A stretch of DNA of 64,000 nt, taken from positions 496,001-560,000 of the forward strand of contig NZ_JAFNJU010000001.1 in assembly GCF_017368455.1 (NCBI RefSeq). The letters run 5' to 3'. This document shows, piece after piece, positions 1-9,075 of the stretch (the first letter of the stretch is position 1; each line of letters opens with the position of its first letter). The position numbers were made by a program, and so were the translations under genes. Under the pieces are notes generated by a model. It was not told the origin of the DNA. It searched no databases and saw only the letters and a program-made list of their open reading frames with translations. The stretch comes from Proteiniclasticum aestuarii (GTDB lineage: Bacteria > Bacillota > Clostridia > Clostridiales > Clostridiaceae).

Positions 1-631
1 AGGACAGGTCCCCCTTTCCTTTTTCCGTAATGCTGACATATTCCTTCAGATTGACCCCTGCGATATTGGTCAAAGACCATGCGGCGATCTCAGAGTCACC
101 ATGTTCACCGATGATATATCCATGGATGCTTCTGGCATCCACATCAAGGTACTCTGCCAGAAGGGTTCTGAATCTGCTTGTATCAAGCACAGTACCTGAT
201 CCGATGACCCTCTCCCTTGGGAACCCTGATAATTTATAGGCCACATAGGCTAGAATATCCACAGGATTGGATACCACAAGCAGTATGGAATCCGGACTGT
301 ATTTCACGATTTCCGGAATAATCTGCCTGTATATACCGATATTCTTGTTCACAAGATCCAGTCTGGTCTCACCAGGTTTCTGAGCAGCTCCGGCAGTGAT
401 GATGACGATGTCGGATCCTTTCGTGTCCTCATAATCACCGGACATGACTTTCACCGGTTTCACGAATGCGGCTCCATGGGAGATATCCATGGCCTCACCA
501 ATGGCTTTGTCTTTATTCACATCCACCAGCACCAGTTCTTCACAGAGTCCACCGAGCATGAGTGCATAGGTGGTGGTCGCTCCGACAAACCCGGCTCCGA
601 TGATGGAGATCTTAACGTTTTTCAGTTTCAT
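1..631 (-). CDS. ldh: L-lactate dehydrogenase, N-terminal 210 residues (runs off window start)
   Basis: The enzyme reduces pyruvate to L-lactate with NADH in the cytoplasm. Reading the minus strand from an ATG at 631 gives an open frame to base 1. It starts with a Rossmann nucleotide-binding turn (IIGAGFVGA, about residues 10-18) and has an acidic residue after the second strand (LVDVN), the NPVD loop, and GEHGDSE, which holds the catalytic histidine. The GEHGDSE context favours lactate over malate dehydrogenase. A GGAGG ribosome site lies 7 bases before the ATG. The C-terminal third is outside the window, so completeness cannot be judged. It faces the divergent arginase gene across a 382-base spacer. 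Confidence 0.9.
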   Translation of the reverse strand, partial: MKLKNVKISIIGAGFVGATTTYALMLGGLCEELVLVDVNKDKAIGEAMDISHGAAFVKPVKVMSGDYEDTKGSDIVIITAGAAQKPGETRLDLVNKNIGIYRQIIPEIVKYSPDSILLVVSNPVDILAYVAYKLSGFPRERVIGSGTVLDTSRFRTLLAEYLDVDARSIHGYIIGEHGDSEIAAWSLTNIAGVNLKEYVSITEKGKGDLS

Positions 632-1013
632 TCAATTTTCCTCCTTTTCAGAATTCATTTTATTATAACTGAACTTTATGAACTGGGATTGAAAAATCAG
701 TCCTCTGAAATTCATAATTTGCTCCCTGGATATAGCCTCTCACCGGCTGTCGCTGCTTGACTCCATTAATTTTTATGCTGTGACTATACATGTAACTGTT
801 TACAGCATAAATCTTGAGTAAACGTTTAACTTCCACCCTTCGTAATCGGGAAATCTTTGCCTGAAATAGCCTTTGAAAGAATGGCTGATGACAGCTGAAC
901 CATTGATATATGAGGATTTATACAGTTTTTTGAATAAAGATTTTTCCTTTTAAATCATGGAAATTGCACTGCATATGATATATAATGAATTGAAATTACA
1001 TGGAGGTGCATAA
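632..1013. promoter_or_regulatory. Divergent ldh / arginase promoter region with two inverted repeats
   Basis: There is no gene here. Two dyads are visible. The first has 11-base arms TTATGCTGTGA (773-783) and TTACAGCATAA (800-810), with one mismatch and a 16-base spacer. The second is a perfect 10-base palindrome TAAACGTTTA inside AGTAAACGTTTAACT at about 818-832; it resembles a CcpA cre core but departs from the consensus at several flanking bases. A TATAAT hexamer at 981-986 is the likely -10 of the arginase promoter, without a clear -35. Operator function is inferred from symmetry only. Confidence 0.45.
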
Positions 1014-1925
1014 ATGAAAATAGAACTGATTGGTTTTCCCATGTTTTATGGTTGCGACAGACCTGGCGTGGAACATGGACCAGATAAACTGAGAGAAAAT
1101 GGTTTAGTGGAAATACTGAAAAAGCACAATGAAGAAGTAGAAGACTTTGGAAATATAGACGTGATGAGCGTGGATACAGATCGAAAATATGCAAGTCACA
1201 AGTCCATGAAATATCTGGATGAAGTTGTCGATGGAAACTTGAAACTGGCGCAGGCGGTGGAAAAATCATTAAAGGCTGGAAATCTTCCTTTTGTGGTCGG
1301 TGGAGACCACTCTCTGGGTCTTGGATCCATGGCTGGCGTCAAAGCGGCTTCAGAAGAGGAATATGCTGTCATCTGGATCGATGCCCATGCGGATCTGAAC
1401 GTAACAGAGTCCTCCCCATCGGGTAACATTCACGGCATGCCCCTGGGTGCATCCACAGGTCTCGGCGATGAAGCACTGACTTCACTCTATGTGAAGGGTC
1501 AGAAAGTGAAGCCAGAGAACATCTACATCATCGGTTTACGAAGTGTGGATGAAGGAGAAGAAGTCATCATCAGAGAGCATGGCATAAACATCTGGAGAAT
1601 GACGGACATCCGCGAAAGAGGTATGGATACTGTTATTCATGAACTTCTGGAGATGCTTGGAGATAGCGGTATCGGCAAGATCCACCTCTCCTATGACATC
1701 GATTCTCTGGATATTCGTCTGGTTCCAGGAACCGGAACACCAGTGGAAGACGGGCTGGAATTTGAGGAAAGCAAGGCTCTGGTCAAAGCGATCATTTCCA
1801 CAGGAAAAGTCGGAAGCATTGATTTTGTGGAGTTCAATCCAGTCATCGACAAGGATGACATCACCTTGAACTCTTCCCTCACCATGCTGGAGGCATTCTC
1901 TGAAGCACTGGGTAACGTGAAATAA
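1014..1925 (+). CDS. rocF: Arginase (ureohydrolase family)
   Basis: It hydrolyses L-arginine to ornithine and urea with a binuclear manganese centre. The 303-residue length is normal for bacterial arginases. The three metal-binding signatures are present: GGDHS (about residue 96), DAHAD (about 122) and SYDIDSLD (about 224), followed by the PGTGTPVEDGL loop typical of arginase rather than agmatinase or formiminoglutamase. GGAGG stands 7 bases before the ATG. It is monocistronic: the next gene points towards it and a strong bidirectional hairpin separates them. The role here (arginine catabolism or nitrogen supply) is inferred. Confidence 0.9.
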   Translation: MKIELIGFPMFYGCDRPGVEHGPDKLRENGLVEILKKHNEEVEDFGNIDVMSVDTDRKYASHKSMKYLDEVVDGNLKLAQAVEKSLKAGNLPFVVGGDHSLGLGSMAGVKAASEEEYAVIWIDAHADLNVTESSPSGNIHGMPLGASTGLGDEALTSLYVKGQKVKPENIYIIGLRSVDEGEEVIIREHGINIWRMTDIRERGMDTVIHELLEMLGDSGIGKIHLSYDIDSLDIRLVPGTGTPVEDGLEFEESKALVKAIISTGKVGSIDFVEFNPVIDKDDITLNSSLTMLEAFSEALGNVK

Positions 1926-1934
1926 AACAGAAAT

Positions 1935-1993
1935 GAAGAAGCTCTTCCCGGACATGCCTATATCTGGCATCCCGTCCTGGAAGAGCTTCTTTG
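1935..1993. terminator. Bidirectional terminator between arginase and MATE genes
   Basis: Long inverted repeat GAAGAAGCTCTTCC (1935-1948) and GGAAGAGCTTCTTT (1979-1992), with further internal pairing and short A/T runs on both sides. It serves the two convergent genes. Confidence 0.8.
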
Positions 1994-2024
1994 ATTTGCT
2001 GAAATTACTGTCTGAATCATGAAG

Positions 2025-3386
2025 CTATACGATCCGCCTGATCCATTTATGAGAGCGGTATCGCGGATAACAGATGATCAGTTTCACGATTTCCTCGGCA
2101 AAGCTGCACATCAGCACATATTCCACCGGAAGTCTGAAGTAGAGTGCCGCTATAGAAACCATCGGTACACCAACAAACCATAGACTGGCCGTCTCCGCAA
2201 ACAAGGAGTACCTTGTATCCCCGCCTCCTCTGAACAGCCCTACAACGAACAGGACATTCAGAAAACGTATAGGCACCATAATTGTAATCAGACTGAGTAG
2301 ATTGCTTGTGGTGGCTCTGGTAGAATCCTCCAGCTTATACAGCGAAAGTATCGGATTTCTTGCAACGAGAATCAGGACCGATGTGCCCAGACCGATGAAG
2401 AACGTGAGTCTGATGATTTTCCGCGCATAGATCTTCAGGGTTTCAATGTCCCCTTTCCCGATGAGATTTCCTGTGATGATCGCAGCCGCGTTGCAGATGC
2501 CGAAGGAGAATACATAGAACAGCTGTGTGATGGTATTCTGAATCTGAATCGCCGCGAAAGCTGAAACTCCAAGTTTCGCATAGGAGTAGTTATACACCAG
2601 GATGCCAAGAGACCAGAAGGTCTCGTTCAGAAGAACAGGTGCTGCTACTATGAGATATTTTGATATGTTCGGTTTTCTGAAGGACAGTAGTTCTTTCAGG
2701 CTGGCATTCAATATATTCTTCTTGACGAATACATTATAGAAGAGAATCCCGAATTCGATGATTCTCGCGATGAGTGTCGCCAGTGCCGCTCCCCGGACTT
2801 CAAGCCTTGGAAATCCGAAGGCCCCGTTGATCAGACAGTAATTCAGAAAAGTATTGGTGCTAAGCCCTATGATGCTGGAGATCATGGGAACGAAAGCCTG
2901 CGATGTGGATCTCAGGGCAAAAATCATGGTGAAGGACAGATTGCTCAGAAGGTAGCTGAATCCTACAATCCTCAGGTAATTCACCGACTCGCTGAGCACC
3001 TTCGGATCCTGGGAATACAGGGACATGATCCTTTCCGGAATCACCAGGGCAATGAGCGTGAAAAACAGCGCAATCATACCACCGATGACCATGGTCATAC
3101 CAAGATATTTTTTCAGGCTCTTGTAGTCTTCACTGCCATGAGACTGGGAGAAGAAGATTGCTCCCCCGCTGTTCAGCCCAAAGGACATGAGCGTAAACAG
3201 AAAGAACAGCTGGTTGGCCTGTCCTACTGCAGCGATGGACTCTTCACCCAGATTTCCGATCATCAGATTGTCCACCATATTCAGAGAGGAGGAGAGAAAA
3301 TTCTGAACGATGATGGGCAGTGCAATGGTGAAGAGAACTTTATAGAATTTTTGATCATCCAGGGAAATTTTCTTATTCATTTGCAT
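2025..3386 (-). CDS. MATE family multidrug/cation efflux transporter
   Basis: A 453-residue polytopic membrane protein, predicted to export drugs or metabolites in exchange for Na+ or H+. About 12 hydrophobic segments fill the chain in two homologous halves. The family-like pieces are the N-terminal region with IAAVGQANQLF, the central LSTNTFLNYCLI and the FRGGGDTRYSLFAE segment. A GAGGT ribosome site lies before the first ATG; a second in-frame ATG two codons on (3380) is equally possible. The substrate cannot be read from sequence. A second, different MATE gene is at 53235-54659. Confidence 0.88.
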   Translation of the reverse strand: MQMNKKISLDDQKFYKVLFTIALPIIVQNFLSSSLNMVDNLMIGNLGEESIAAVGQANQLFFLFTLMSFGLNSGGAIFFSQSHGSEDYKSLKKYLGMTMVIGGMIALFFTLIALVIPERIMSLYSQDPKVLSESVNYLRIVGFSYLLSNLSFTMIFALRSTSQAFVPMISSIIGLSTNTFLNYCLINGAFGFPRLEVRGAALATLIARIIEFGILFYNVFVKKNILNASLKELLSFRKPNISKYLIVAAPVLLNETFWSLGILVYNYSYAKLGVSAFAAIQIQNTITQLFYVFSFGICNAAAIITGNLIGKGDIETLKIYARKIIRLTFFIGLGTSVLILVARNPILSLYKLEDSTRATTSNLLSLITIMVPIRFLNVLFVVGLFRGGGDTRYSLFAETASLWFVGVPMVSIAALYFRLPVEYVLMCSFAEEIVKLIICYPRYRSHKWIRRIV

Positions 3387-3540
3387 AATTTTAGTACCTC
3401 ACGAGTAATAAGTATACAGGATTAATTGTGATTCGAAAATATGTATTCTCTCAAAATGTATTGAAAGCTGAAGTTTTCTCCTCTATAATCAAGTTAGGTT
3501 ATGTTTTATATAACACTGATAAAAAATAGGAGGGAATATT

Positions 3541-3702
3541 ATGAAGAGTTACGTTTGTTTAGTATGCGGATATGTTTATGATCCAGCTGTCGGGGACGAA
3601 GACAATGGAATCGCTCCAGGAACGAGCTTCGAAGATCTACCTGAGGATTGGGTATGTCCACTTTGCGGAGTCGGCAAGGACCAGTTTGAGGTTGAGGAGT
3701 AA
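3541..3702 (+). CDS. Rubredoxin
   Basis: A 53-residue electron carrier with one iron held by four cysteines. Both knuckles are present, [10 protein letters not shown] near the start and [12 protein letters not shown] near the end, and the length is standard for rubredoxins. In anaerobes such proteins feed electrons to rubrerythrins, superoxide reductases or flavoproteins; no partner gene is adjacent. An AGGAGG site sits 6 bases before the ATG, and a perfect hairpin terminator follows the stop. Confidence 0.95.
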   Translation: MKSYVCLVCGYVYDPAVGDEDNGIAPGTSFEDLPEDWVCPLCGVGKDQFEVEE

Positions 3703-3712
3703 AATCCCTAAT

Positions 3713-3745
3713 AAAGCACCAGGCATTTCGCCTGGTGCTTTTTCA
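3713..3745. terminator. Terminator of rubredoxin, also usable by convergent pflA
   Basis: Perfect 10-base stem AGCACCAGGC / GCCTGGTGCT with a 5-base loop, followed by a T run on the plus strand and flanked by A/T on the other side. Confidence 0.88.
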
Positions 3746-3804
3746 TATCTCTATATAAATGCTGATGTGACTTTTCTTCTATCGTAACATTCAGCAGAAT
3801 CTTG

Positions 3805-4587
3805 TTACCCGATGCGTCTGATATATGTTTTTTCTTTTCCTTCTTCCTGTGTGACATAGAAATCCTTGCCGAGCTCCTGGAGTAGAAGTTCTGTAAGCTC
3901 CGCATTTCGCTCCCTGTCCATGGCTTCCACGCCCTCGAGTTTATACTTCATATTCATGGCTTCATACTTGTTTTCACCCATGGTGTGATAAGGAAGAAGT
4001 TCCACCTTATCCACGTTCCTGAGGCCTCTGATCTTTTTCGCCAGATTCCTGATGTGCTCTTCACTGTCCGTGATTCCAGGAACCACCACATGCCTGATCC
4101 ACATTCTGGTTCCCGCTTTCTGGACCGCTTCCAGAAATCTCTTTGACTTATCCTCTTTCTGACCTGTCACAAACAGATACTGCTTCGGATCCTCATGCTT
4201 GATGTCAAAGAGCACCAGGTCTGTATAGCTCAGAATCTCCTCATACTCTCCAAATCCGTAACCTGCCGTATCCAGTGCTGTATGGATTCCTGATTCCTTG
4301 CACAGCTTCAGGTTTTCCAGAAGAAATTCCGGCTGCAGAAGAGGTTCTCCTCCGGAGAACGTGACTCCGCCGCCTGATTTCTCAAAATAAGGTCTGTATC
4401 TTCTGATCTTCTTCACAAGGTCCGCTGCTTCTACTTGGTCTCCATCACCCATAAGCCAGGTATCAGGATTGTGGCAGTATAGACATCTTAGTTTACATCC
4501 CTGCAGAAACACTACAGTTCTTATTCCGGGTCCGTCTACCAGTCCCATGCTCTCTATTGAATGTACTCTACCTTTCAAAGCCCTCAC
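3805..4587 (-). CDS. pflA: Pyruvate formate-lyase activating enzyme (radical SAM)
   Basis: It generates the glycyl radical on pyruvate formate-lyase using S-adenosylmethionine and a 4Fe-4S cluster. The protein has 260 residues. The cluster motif CKLRCLYCHNPDTW (CxxxCxxC) is at about residues 31-44, preceded by DGPGIRTVVFLQGC, and the SAM-binding GGEP motif follows (VTFSGGEPLLQ, about 76-86). The gene lies 39 bases after pflB on the same strand, the usual pflBA order, so the two are probably cotranscribed. Confidence 0.95.
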   Translation of the reverse strand: MRALKGRVHSIESMGLVDGPGIRTVVFLQGCKLRCLYCHNPDTWLMGDGDQVEAADLVKKIRRYRPYFEKSGGGVTFSGGEPLLQPEFLLENLKLCKESGIHTALDTAGYGFGEYEEILSYTDLVLFDIKHEDPKQYLFVTGQKEDKSKRFLEAVQKAGTRMWIRHVVVPGITDSEEHIRNLAKKIRGLRNVDKVELLPYHTMGENKYEAMNMKYKLEGVEAMDRERNAELTELLLQELGKDFYVTQEEGKEKTYIRRIG

Positions 4588-4626
4588 TCCTTGTTTTGAT
4601 CTTTGTTAATAGTCAGGTTGCTGTCC

Positions 4627-6855
4627 TTACATCGCCTCGTGGAATGTTCTTGAAATCACTTCCATCTGCTGTTCTCTGGAAAGTCTGTTGAAGTTCACCG
4701 CATATCCTGAAACTCTGATGGTCAGTGTAGGATATTTTTCCGGATGTTCCATGGCATCTTCCAGCTTGGATCTGTTGAACACATTCACATTCAAGTGATG
4801 CGCATCCTGTGAGAAGTATCCATCCAGAACGGAAGCCAGGTTATTGATTCTTTCTTCACCGGTTTTTCCCAGGGCATCGGGCACGATAGAGAATGTATTG
4901 GATACTCCATCTTCACAGGTATCACAGTATGGAATCTTCGCTACACTGTTCAAGGAAGCCAGCGCTCCCTCCATATCTCTTCCATGCATAGGATTAGCTC
5001 CTGGTGCAAATGGTTCTCCCGCCTTACGTCCGTCTGGTGTGGATCCGGTCTTTTTACCATATACCACATTGGATGTGATGGTCAGCACTGAAAGTGTGTG
5101 CTTCGCATCTCTGTAGGTTGGATGCTTCTTCAGCTCTTCAGAGAACTTCTCCACAAGCTTCACTGCAAGTTCATCCACACGGTCATCGTCGTTTCCATAC
5201 TTAGGGAAGTCTCCTTCGATTTCGAAATCGGAAGTGATTCCTCTTTCGTCTCTCTTCGGCATCACTTTCGCAAACTTGATTGCGGAAAGGGAGTCTGAAG
5301 CTACAGACAGACCTGCCACGCCAAAGGCCATGAGTCTACCGACTTCGGTGTCATGAAGAGCCATCTGGCCTGCTTCATACGCATATTTGTCGTGCATGTA
5401 ATGAATGATGTTCATGGTATTCACATAAAGTTCCGCCACATATTCAAGAACCTTTGTGTAGTTGGTCAGTACCGTTTCATAGCTCAGCACTTCATCTGTA
5501 ATCGGATCAATTCCATCAATGACCTTCTTTCCGGTCTTTTCATCGACGCCACCGTTGATGGCATAGAGAAGAGATTTCGCCAGGTTGCATCGCGCTCCGA
5601 AAAACTGCATCTGCTTGCCTAGTGTCATGGCGGATACACAGCATGCGATGGCGTAGTCGTCTCCGTAGATCGGTCTCATCAGATCATCATTCTCATACTG
5701 GATGGAATCTGTCTGAATGGACATATCCGCACAGAACTTTTTGAAGTTCTCTGGCAGATCCTGTGACCAGAGCACAGTCATGTTTGGTTCTGGCGCTGTG
5801 CCAAGATTGATCAGTGTATGCATGAATCGGAAAGATGATTTGGTGACCAGCGCTTTACCGTCCAGTCCCACTCCTCCGATGGCCTCTGTTACCCATGTTG
5901 GGTCTCCGGCAAACAGATCATCGTATTCAGGTGTTCTCAGATGTCTTACCAGTCTCAGCTTGATGACAAACTGGTCAATCAGCTCCTGAGCATGTGCTTC
6001 ATCAAGAATACCGGCTTTGAGATCTCTTTCTATATAACAGTCAATGAATGTACTGGTTCTTCCAAGAGACATGGCTGCACCGTTGTTTTCCTTCACCGCT
6101 GCAAGGTAACCGAAGTAGACGAACTGCACTGCTTCATGTGCATTCTTTGCTGGCTTTGAAATATCGAATCCGTAGCTCGCTGCCATCTTCTTCATCTCGC
6201 CCAGTGCAATGATCTGCTCGTTGACTTCCTCTCTCTGTCTGATCAGATCATCCAGCATAGGACCTGTAAGATTTTCAAGATCCTTTTTCTTCTCTTCGAT
6301 GAGTCTGTCGATACCATAGAGAGCAATTCTTCTGTAATCACCTATGATTCTTCCTCTTCCGTAGGCATCTGGCAATCCTGTGATGAGTCCGGTGCTTCTT
6401 GCTGCTCTCATTTCCTTGTTGTAGGCGTGGAACACACCTTCATTGTGTGTCTTTCTGTATTTAGGGAACTCCTTCAATATGGAATCCGATGCGGTGAAGT
6501 CATAGGCTTCCAGAGACTGCTGAACCATTCTGAATCCGCCATAAGGGTTGATGATTCTTTTCAGTGGAGCATCTGTCTGAAGTCCTACGATGGATTCATG
6601 ATCCTTATCGATGTATCCTGGTTTGAAATTGTTGATTCCTGCAATGTTCTCTTCATCTACCCCAAGAACACCCTTCTTGATCTCTTCTACAATCAGATCA
6701 CTGGATTTCTTCCAGACCTTCAAGGTATTCTCTGTGGGTCCTGCCAGGAAGGAATCATCCCCTTCATATAAAGTATAATTTTTCTGAATAAAGTCTCTCA
6801 CATCTATCTCGTTCTGCCAGTTTCCCTGAACAAATCCCTGCCATTCTGTATGCAT
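4627..6855 (-). CDS. pflB: Formate C-acetyltransferase (pyruvate formate-lyase)
   Basis: Glycyl-radical enzyme that converts pyruvate plus CoA to acetyl-CoA plus formate. The 742 residues match full-length PFL. The adjacent catalytic cysteines are in AIACCVSAM (about residue 408) and the radical glycine is in RVSGYAVNF, about 20 residues from the C terminus. The CC pair separates true PFL from glycerol or choline lyase relatives. GGAGG is 6 bases before the ATG. A long AT-rich region upstream (6856-7357) contains a Rex-like site, which would fit control by the NADH/NAD+ ratio. The activase gene pflA follows directly. Confidence 0.96.
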   Translation of the reverse strand: MHTEWQGFVQGNWQNEIDVRDFIQKNYTLYEGDDSFLAGPTENTLKVWKKSSDLIVEEIKKGVLGVDEENIAGINNFKPGYIDKDHESIVGLQTDAPLKRIINPYGGFRMVQQSLEAYDFTASDSILKEFPKYRKTHNEGVFHAYNKEMRAARSTGLITGLPDAYGRGRIIGDYRRIALYGIDRLIEEKKKDLENLTGPMLDDLIRQREEVNEQIIALGEMKKMAASYGFDISKPAKNAHEAVQFVYFGYLAAVKENNGAAMSLGRTSTFIDCYIERDLKAGILDEAHAQELIDQFVIKLRLVRHLRTPEYDDLFAGDPTWVTEAIGGVGLDGKALVTKSSFRFMHTLINLGTAPEPNMTVLWSQDLPENFKKFCADMSIQTDSIQYENDDLMRPIYGDDYAIACCVSAMTLGKQMQFFGARCNLAKSLLYAINGGVDEKTGKKVIDGIDPITDEVLSYETVLTNYTKVLEYVAELYVNTMNIIHYMHDKYAYEAGQMALHDTEVGRLMAFGVAGLSVASDSLSAIKFAKVMPKRDERGITSDFEIEGDFPKYGNDDDRVDELAVKLVEKFSEELKKHPTYRDAKHTLSVLTITSNVVYGKKTGSTPDGRKAGEPFAPGANPMHGRDMEGALASLNSVAKIPYCDTCEDGVSNTFSIVPDALGKTGEERINNLASVLDGYFSQDAHHLNVNVFNRSKLEDAMEHPEKYPTLTIRVSGYAVNFNRLSREQQMEVISRTFHEAM

Positions 6856-7357
6856 TTGAATTCCTCCTACTAATTTTATAACAGATTTGCTTAATTTTCT
6901 TAATCTGTTTTAACTTACAAATGCATTATACAATAACTTTCCTCTTTTGTTAATACCTAATCAATAATATTTTTTATTGGTAATTCCTAGGAATCCTCAA
7001 ATTGATTTGATTTTCACTCTGTTCTATGAATTTCGCCATTGAAATGGCTATATTTAGTACAGATATATTACAAATAATAAAATATCGCTTATTTTGTACT
7101 GCTAATTATGACAGATTTCGCCTGAAAATATTTTTTTATATTACAGATAAATTTCTAATCATATCATGATTCTTCCGTATCAGATGAGAGATCCGGTATT
7201 CAACTCACGGGGTTCAGGTTGGATCAGTAAGCGGTTACAGTAATTAATAATATAACAATGTCCAATATTTATAGTACAGAATTCCTGATTATCCCCACTT
7301 ATGTTCTAAATTGTTGAAACAGATTCTGTCCTGATTCAATAAATGCAAAGTAATCAA
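6856..7357 (-). promoter_or_regulatory. Long AT-rich regulatory region upstream of pflB
   Basis: About 500 bases with no gene. Besides the Rex-like site at 6947-6964 it holds two short perfect dyads: GCCATT-GA-AATGGC (7035-7048) and AATCAT-ATC-ATGATT (7157-7171). No known riboswitch was recognised. The length suggests several regulator inputs, but no specific factor other than Rex can be proposed. Confidence 0.4.
6947..6964. promoter_or_regulatory. Rex-like redox operator upstream of pflB
   Basis: The 18-base site TTGTTAATACCTAATCAA fits the clostridial Rex pattern TTGTTAA-N4-TTAACAA with a perfect left half and 5 of 7 matches on the right. It lies 92 bases upstream of the pflB ATG. Rex represses fermentation genes at low NADH/NAD+ in related bacteria; its action here is inferred. 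Confidence 0.45.
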
Positions 7358-7388
7358 AAAGGAAGCCTTCCAAAACGGAAGACTCCCT
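7356..7388 (-). terminator. Terminator of the YkoP-like gene
   Basis: On the minus strand a hairpin with arms GGAGTCTTCC and GGAAGGCTTCC is followed by five T. It lies 18 bases after the stop codon. Confidence 0.7.
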
Positions 7389-7406
7389 GTCTGCTTTACT
7401 GCTAGG

Positions 7407-7928
7407 CTAGGTTTCTATGGACAGAACCTGGTTTCTTGATATCCAGCATTCCTTGGCTACTCTCTTTTTCTTCGGTCCCGTGTCCTTTTCTTTTCTGAGC
7501 GCTGTACGAAGGATCACTTCTCCTGTGGAGACCAGCCTTCTCATGACCGGATTATCGATGTCCTTGATAGTAAAGCCCGCACGCCTCGCCAGCCTGTGCA
7601 GAAGCGTCACTGCAAGCACAGCTTTATACTCTTCGGCTTCATCTCTTCTCATATGATCTCCAATGAGCTTGAGCTCTTCATTCAGCATGATGAACAGATT
7701 ACCGTAACTGGTATCGAGTTTCGACAGATTGGTGTTGATGATGTGGATCTCATAATATCGATCCCCTTTTTGAATCACCGTCCCGTCTTTGATTCTGACC
7801 GGATTACCTTTATAGGTTTTCGGCACCATGTACAGAAATTCCAGGGTGCTGCCGGGTACTTTTTTCCACCCGTGCAGCTTCACTATATTTCTATCATACG
7901 CTGCAATGATTCTACTGAATATTCTCAT
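7407..7928 (-). CDS. YkoP-like protein of unknown function
   Basis: A 173-residue, predicted soluble, basic protein with no catalytic motif that I recognise. It resembles Bacillus YkoP-type proteins found next to polysaccharide deacetylases, and here it also directly follows one (10-base gap). The ATG at 7928 is chosen because GAGGAGG stands 6 bases before it; an in-frame codon at 7967 lies inside the upstream gene without a ribosome site. The C terminus is very basic (KKKRVAKE). Cotranscription with the deacetylase suggests an envelope-related role, which is inference only. Confidence 0.6.
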   Translation of the reverse strand: MRIFSRIIAAYDRNIVKLHGWKKVPGSTLEFLYMVPKTYKGNPVRIKDGTVIQKGDRYYEIHIINTNLSKLDTSYGNLFIMLNEELKLIGDHMRRDEAEEYKAVLAVTLLHRLARRAGFTIKDIDNPVMRRLVSTGEVILRTALRKEKDTGPKKKRVAKECWISRNQVLSIET

Positions 7929-7938
7929 GCCAACCTCC

Positions 7939-8634
7939 TCACGCTGAAACGATGGTATTATCCTCATTCACTGGTTTCACAAAATGATATCCTTTTTCTT
8001 TCATTAATGGAAGTGCATTCTCCAGTGCAAGGATGGTTCTCTGTGGTGCATTTTTCGCTCCTCTTCCATCATGCAGAAGAATAATGTCTCCCGGCCTCAC
8101 TTTTTGTGTCAGTATTCTTTCAATATGTTTCTCATCCACATATCTGCTCCAGTCCGAAGCATGAATGGACCATAGAACCGGTTCAAAGTCATACTGATGG
8201 ATGAATTTTGACGAAGCGATGTTCACAAGTCCCCATGGAGGTCTGTATAGATGGACGGTTACGCCCATACTCCGTAAAACACTATTGGAACTGAAAAAAT
8301 CTTCTTTCATGGCCTTATAGGTTCTAAACGGCGCTCCGATATGCTTATTGGCATGAAGCCCGATGGTATGTCCTTCATCCACCATTCTTTTGATAAGCTG
8401 CGGATTCTCCTTCGCTTTCTCCCCAAGAACAAAAAAAGTCGCTTTCACATTGTTCTTCTTTAGAAGATCCAGCACCTGGGGTGTATACCTGGGATCCGGA
8501 CCGTCATCAAAAGTGAGCGCAATCTCCTTATCTCCGGATTTCACATTTCTTCTTACGTTTTTCGCAAAAAACCTGAAATAGATATTCGGTATGATGGAAT
8601 ATATCAAAAACAGATAGAACAAAATCGTATCCAA
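7939..8634 (-). CDS. Polysaccharide deacetylase (NodB/CE4), membrane-anchored
   Basis: Predicted metal-dependent N-deacetylase acting on an extracytoplasmic glycan such as peptidoglycan. The 231 residues begin with a hydrophobic anchor (about 3-24), followed by the NodB domain: TFDDGPD (motif 1, about 41), HTIGLHANKH (motif 2 region, two metal histidines), RPPWG (motif 3) and LLHDGRG (motif 5). All catalytic and metal residues of the family can be matched. It forms a two-gene unit with the YkoP-like gene. The exact substrate cannot be determined. Confidence 0.85.
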   Translation of the reverse strand: MDTILFYLFLIYSIIPNIYFRFFAKNVRRNVKSGDKEIALTFDDGPDPRYTPQVLDLLKKNNVKATFFVLGEKAKENPQLIKRMVDEGHTIGLHANKHIGAPFRTYKAMKEDFFSSNSVLRSMGVTVHLYRPPWGLVNIASSKFIHQYDFEPVLWSIHASDWSRYVDEKHIERILTQKVRPGDIILLHDGRGAKNAPQRTILALENALPLMKEKGYHFVKPVNEDNTIVSA

Positions 8635-8737
8635 GTCCTCACCTTCTCACTATTACTATTCTTTATGTCGGCTTTCAGTTCTATTATAGTCCAAATTACA
8701 GTACATATGCTGAAATTCTATCAGTTCTACCGCTAAA

Positions 8738-8998
8738 AAAATTAAGCAGCCAAAGGCTGCTCAACTGCACTTACGTGCTGAAAGTTACTTGACCTAGTAT
8801 TTGACCCCACACTCGCCTGCTGGAGCTTTTGCTACCCGGACTTAACCTCTCACTACTAACCCTCTCATTTCTGGCAGGACTTACCTCTAAGCTGCACCAT
8901 GATTGTCAGTGCTTTGACTGACTTACGTGGATCCTTTCGCCTGCAACTGGCATGGACTATCAAGGTTACCCTTGAGCAACTACAAACATAACTTTCAT
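8738..8998 (-). ncRNA. Structured non-coding RNA, probable raiA-motif RNA
   Basis: A stretch of about 260 bases without a usable reading frame lies between comFC and the deacetylase, bounded by a consensus promoter (9005-9033) and a terminator hairpin (AGCAGCC-TTT-GGCTGCT then T7, at 8738-8760). The minus strand folds into several small hairpins: TCAAGG-GTAA-CCTTGA and GCAC-GTAA-GTGC, both closed by GNRA-type GTAA loops, and GTCAGT-CAAAGC-ACTGAC. A 5' segment TGCTCAA can pair with TTGAGCA near the 3' end, a possible closing stem that would compete with the terminator. Position next to comFC is a known context of raiA-motif RNAs in clostridia; the family assignment rests on context and architecture, not on an alignment. 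Confidence 0.65.
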
Positions 8999-9004
8999 TT
9001 ATCA

Positions 9005-9033
9005 ATTATAGCGATGTTGTTTTGATTTATCAA
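9005..9033 (-). promoter_or_regulatory. Sigma-A promoter of the non-coding RNA
   Basis: On the minus strand TTGATA (9033-9028), a 17-base spacer, then TATAAT (9010-9005). The predicted start is near 8998, so the RNA can be made independently of comFC, which ends 43 bases upstream of the -35. Confidence 0.75.
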
Positions 9034-9075
9034 GCGATAGACGAAATTTTTCTGTCATGAAAAAGCTTGCCCCTT

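Noticed and set aside
8738..8998. RNase P RNA, tmRNA or 6S RNA as identity of the structured RNA
   Set aside because: A short AGTCCATGC resemblance to RNase P exists, but the RNA is too short for type B RNase P and the conserved P4 halves are missing. No tag peptide or tRNA-like ends for tmRNA, and no long central bubble for 6S.
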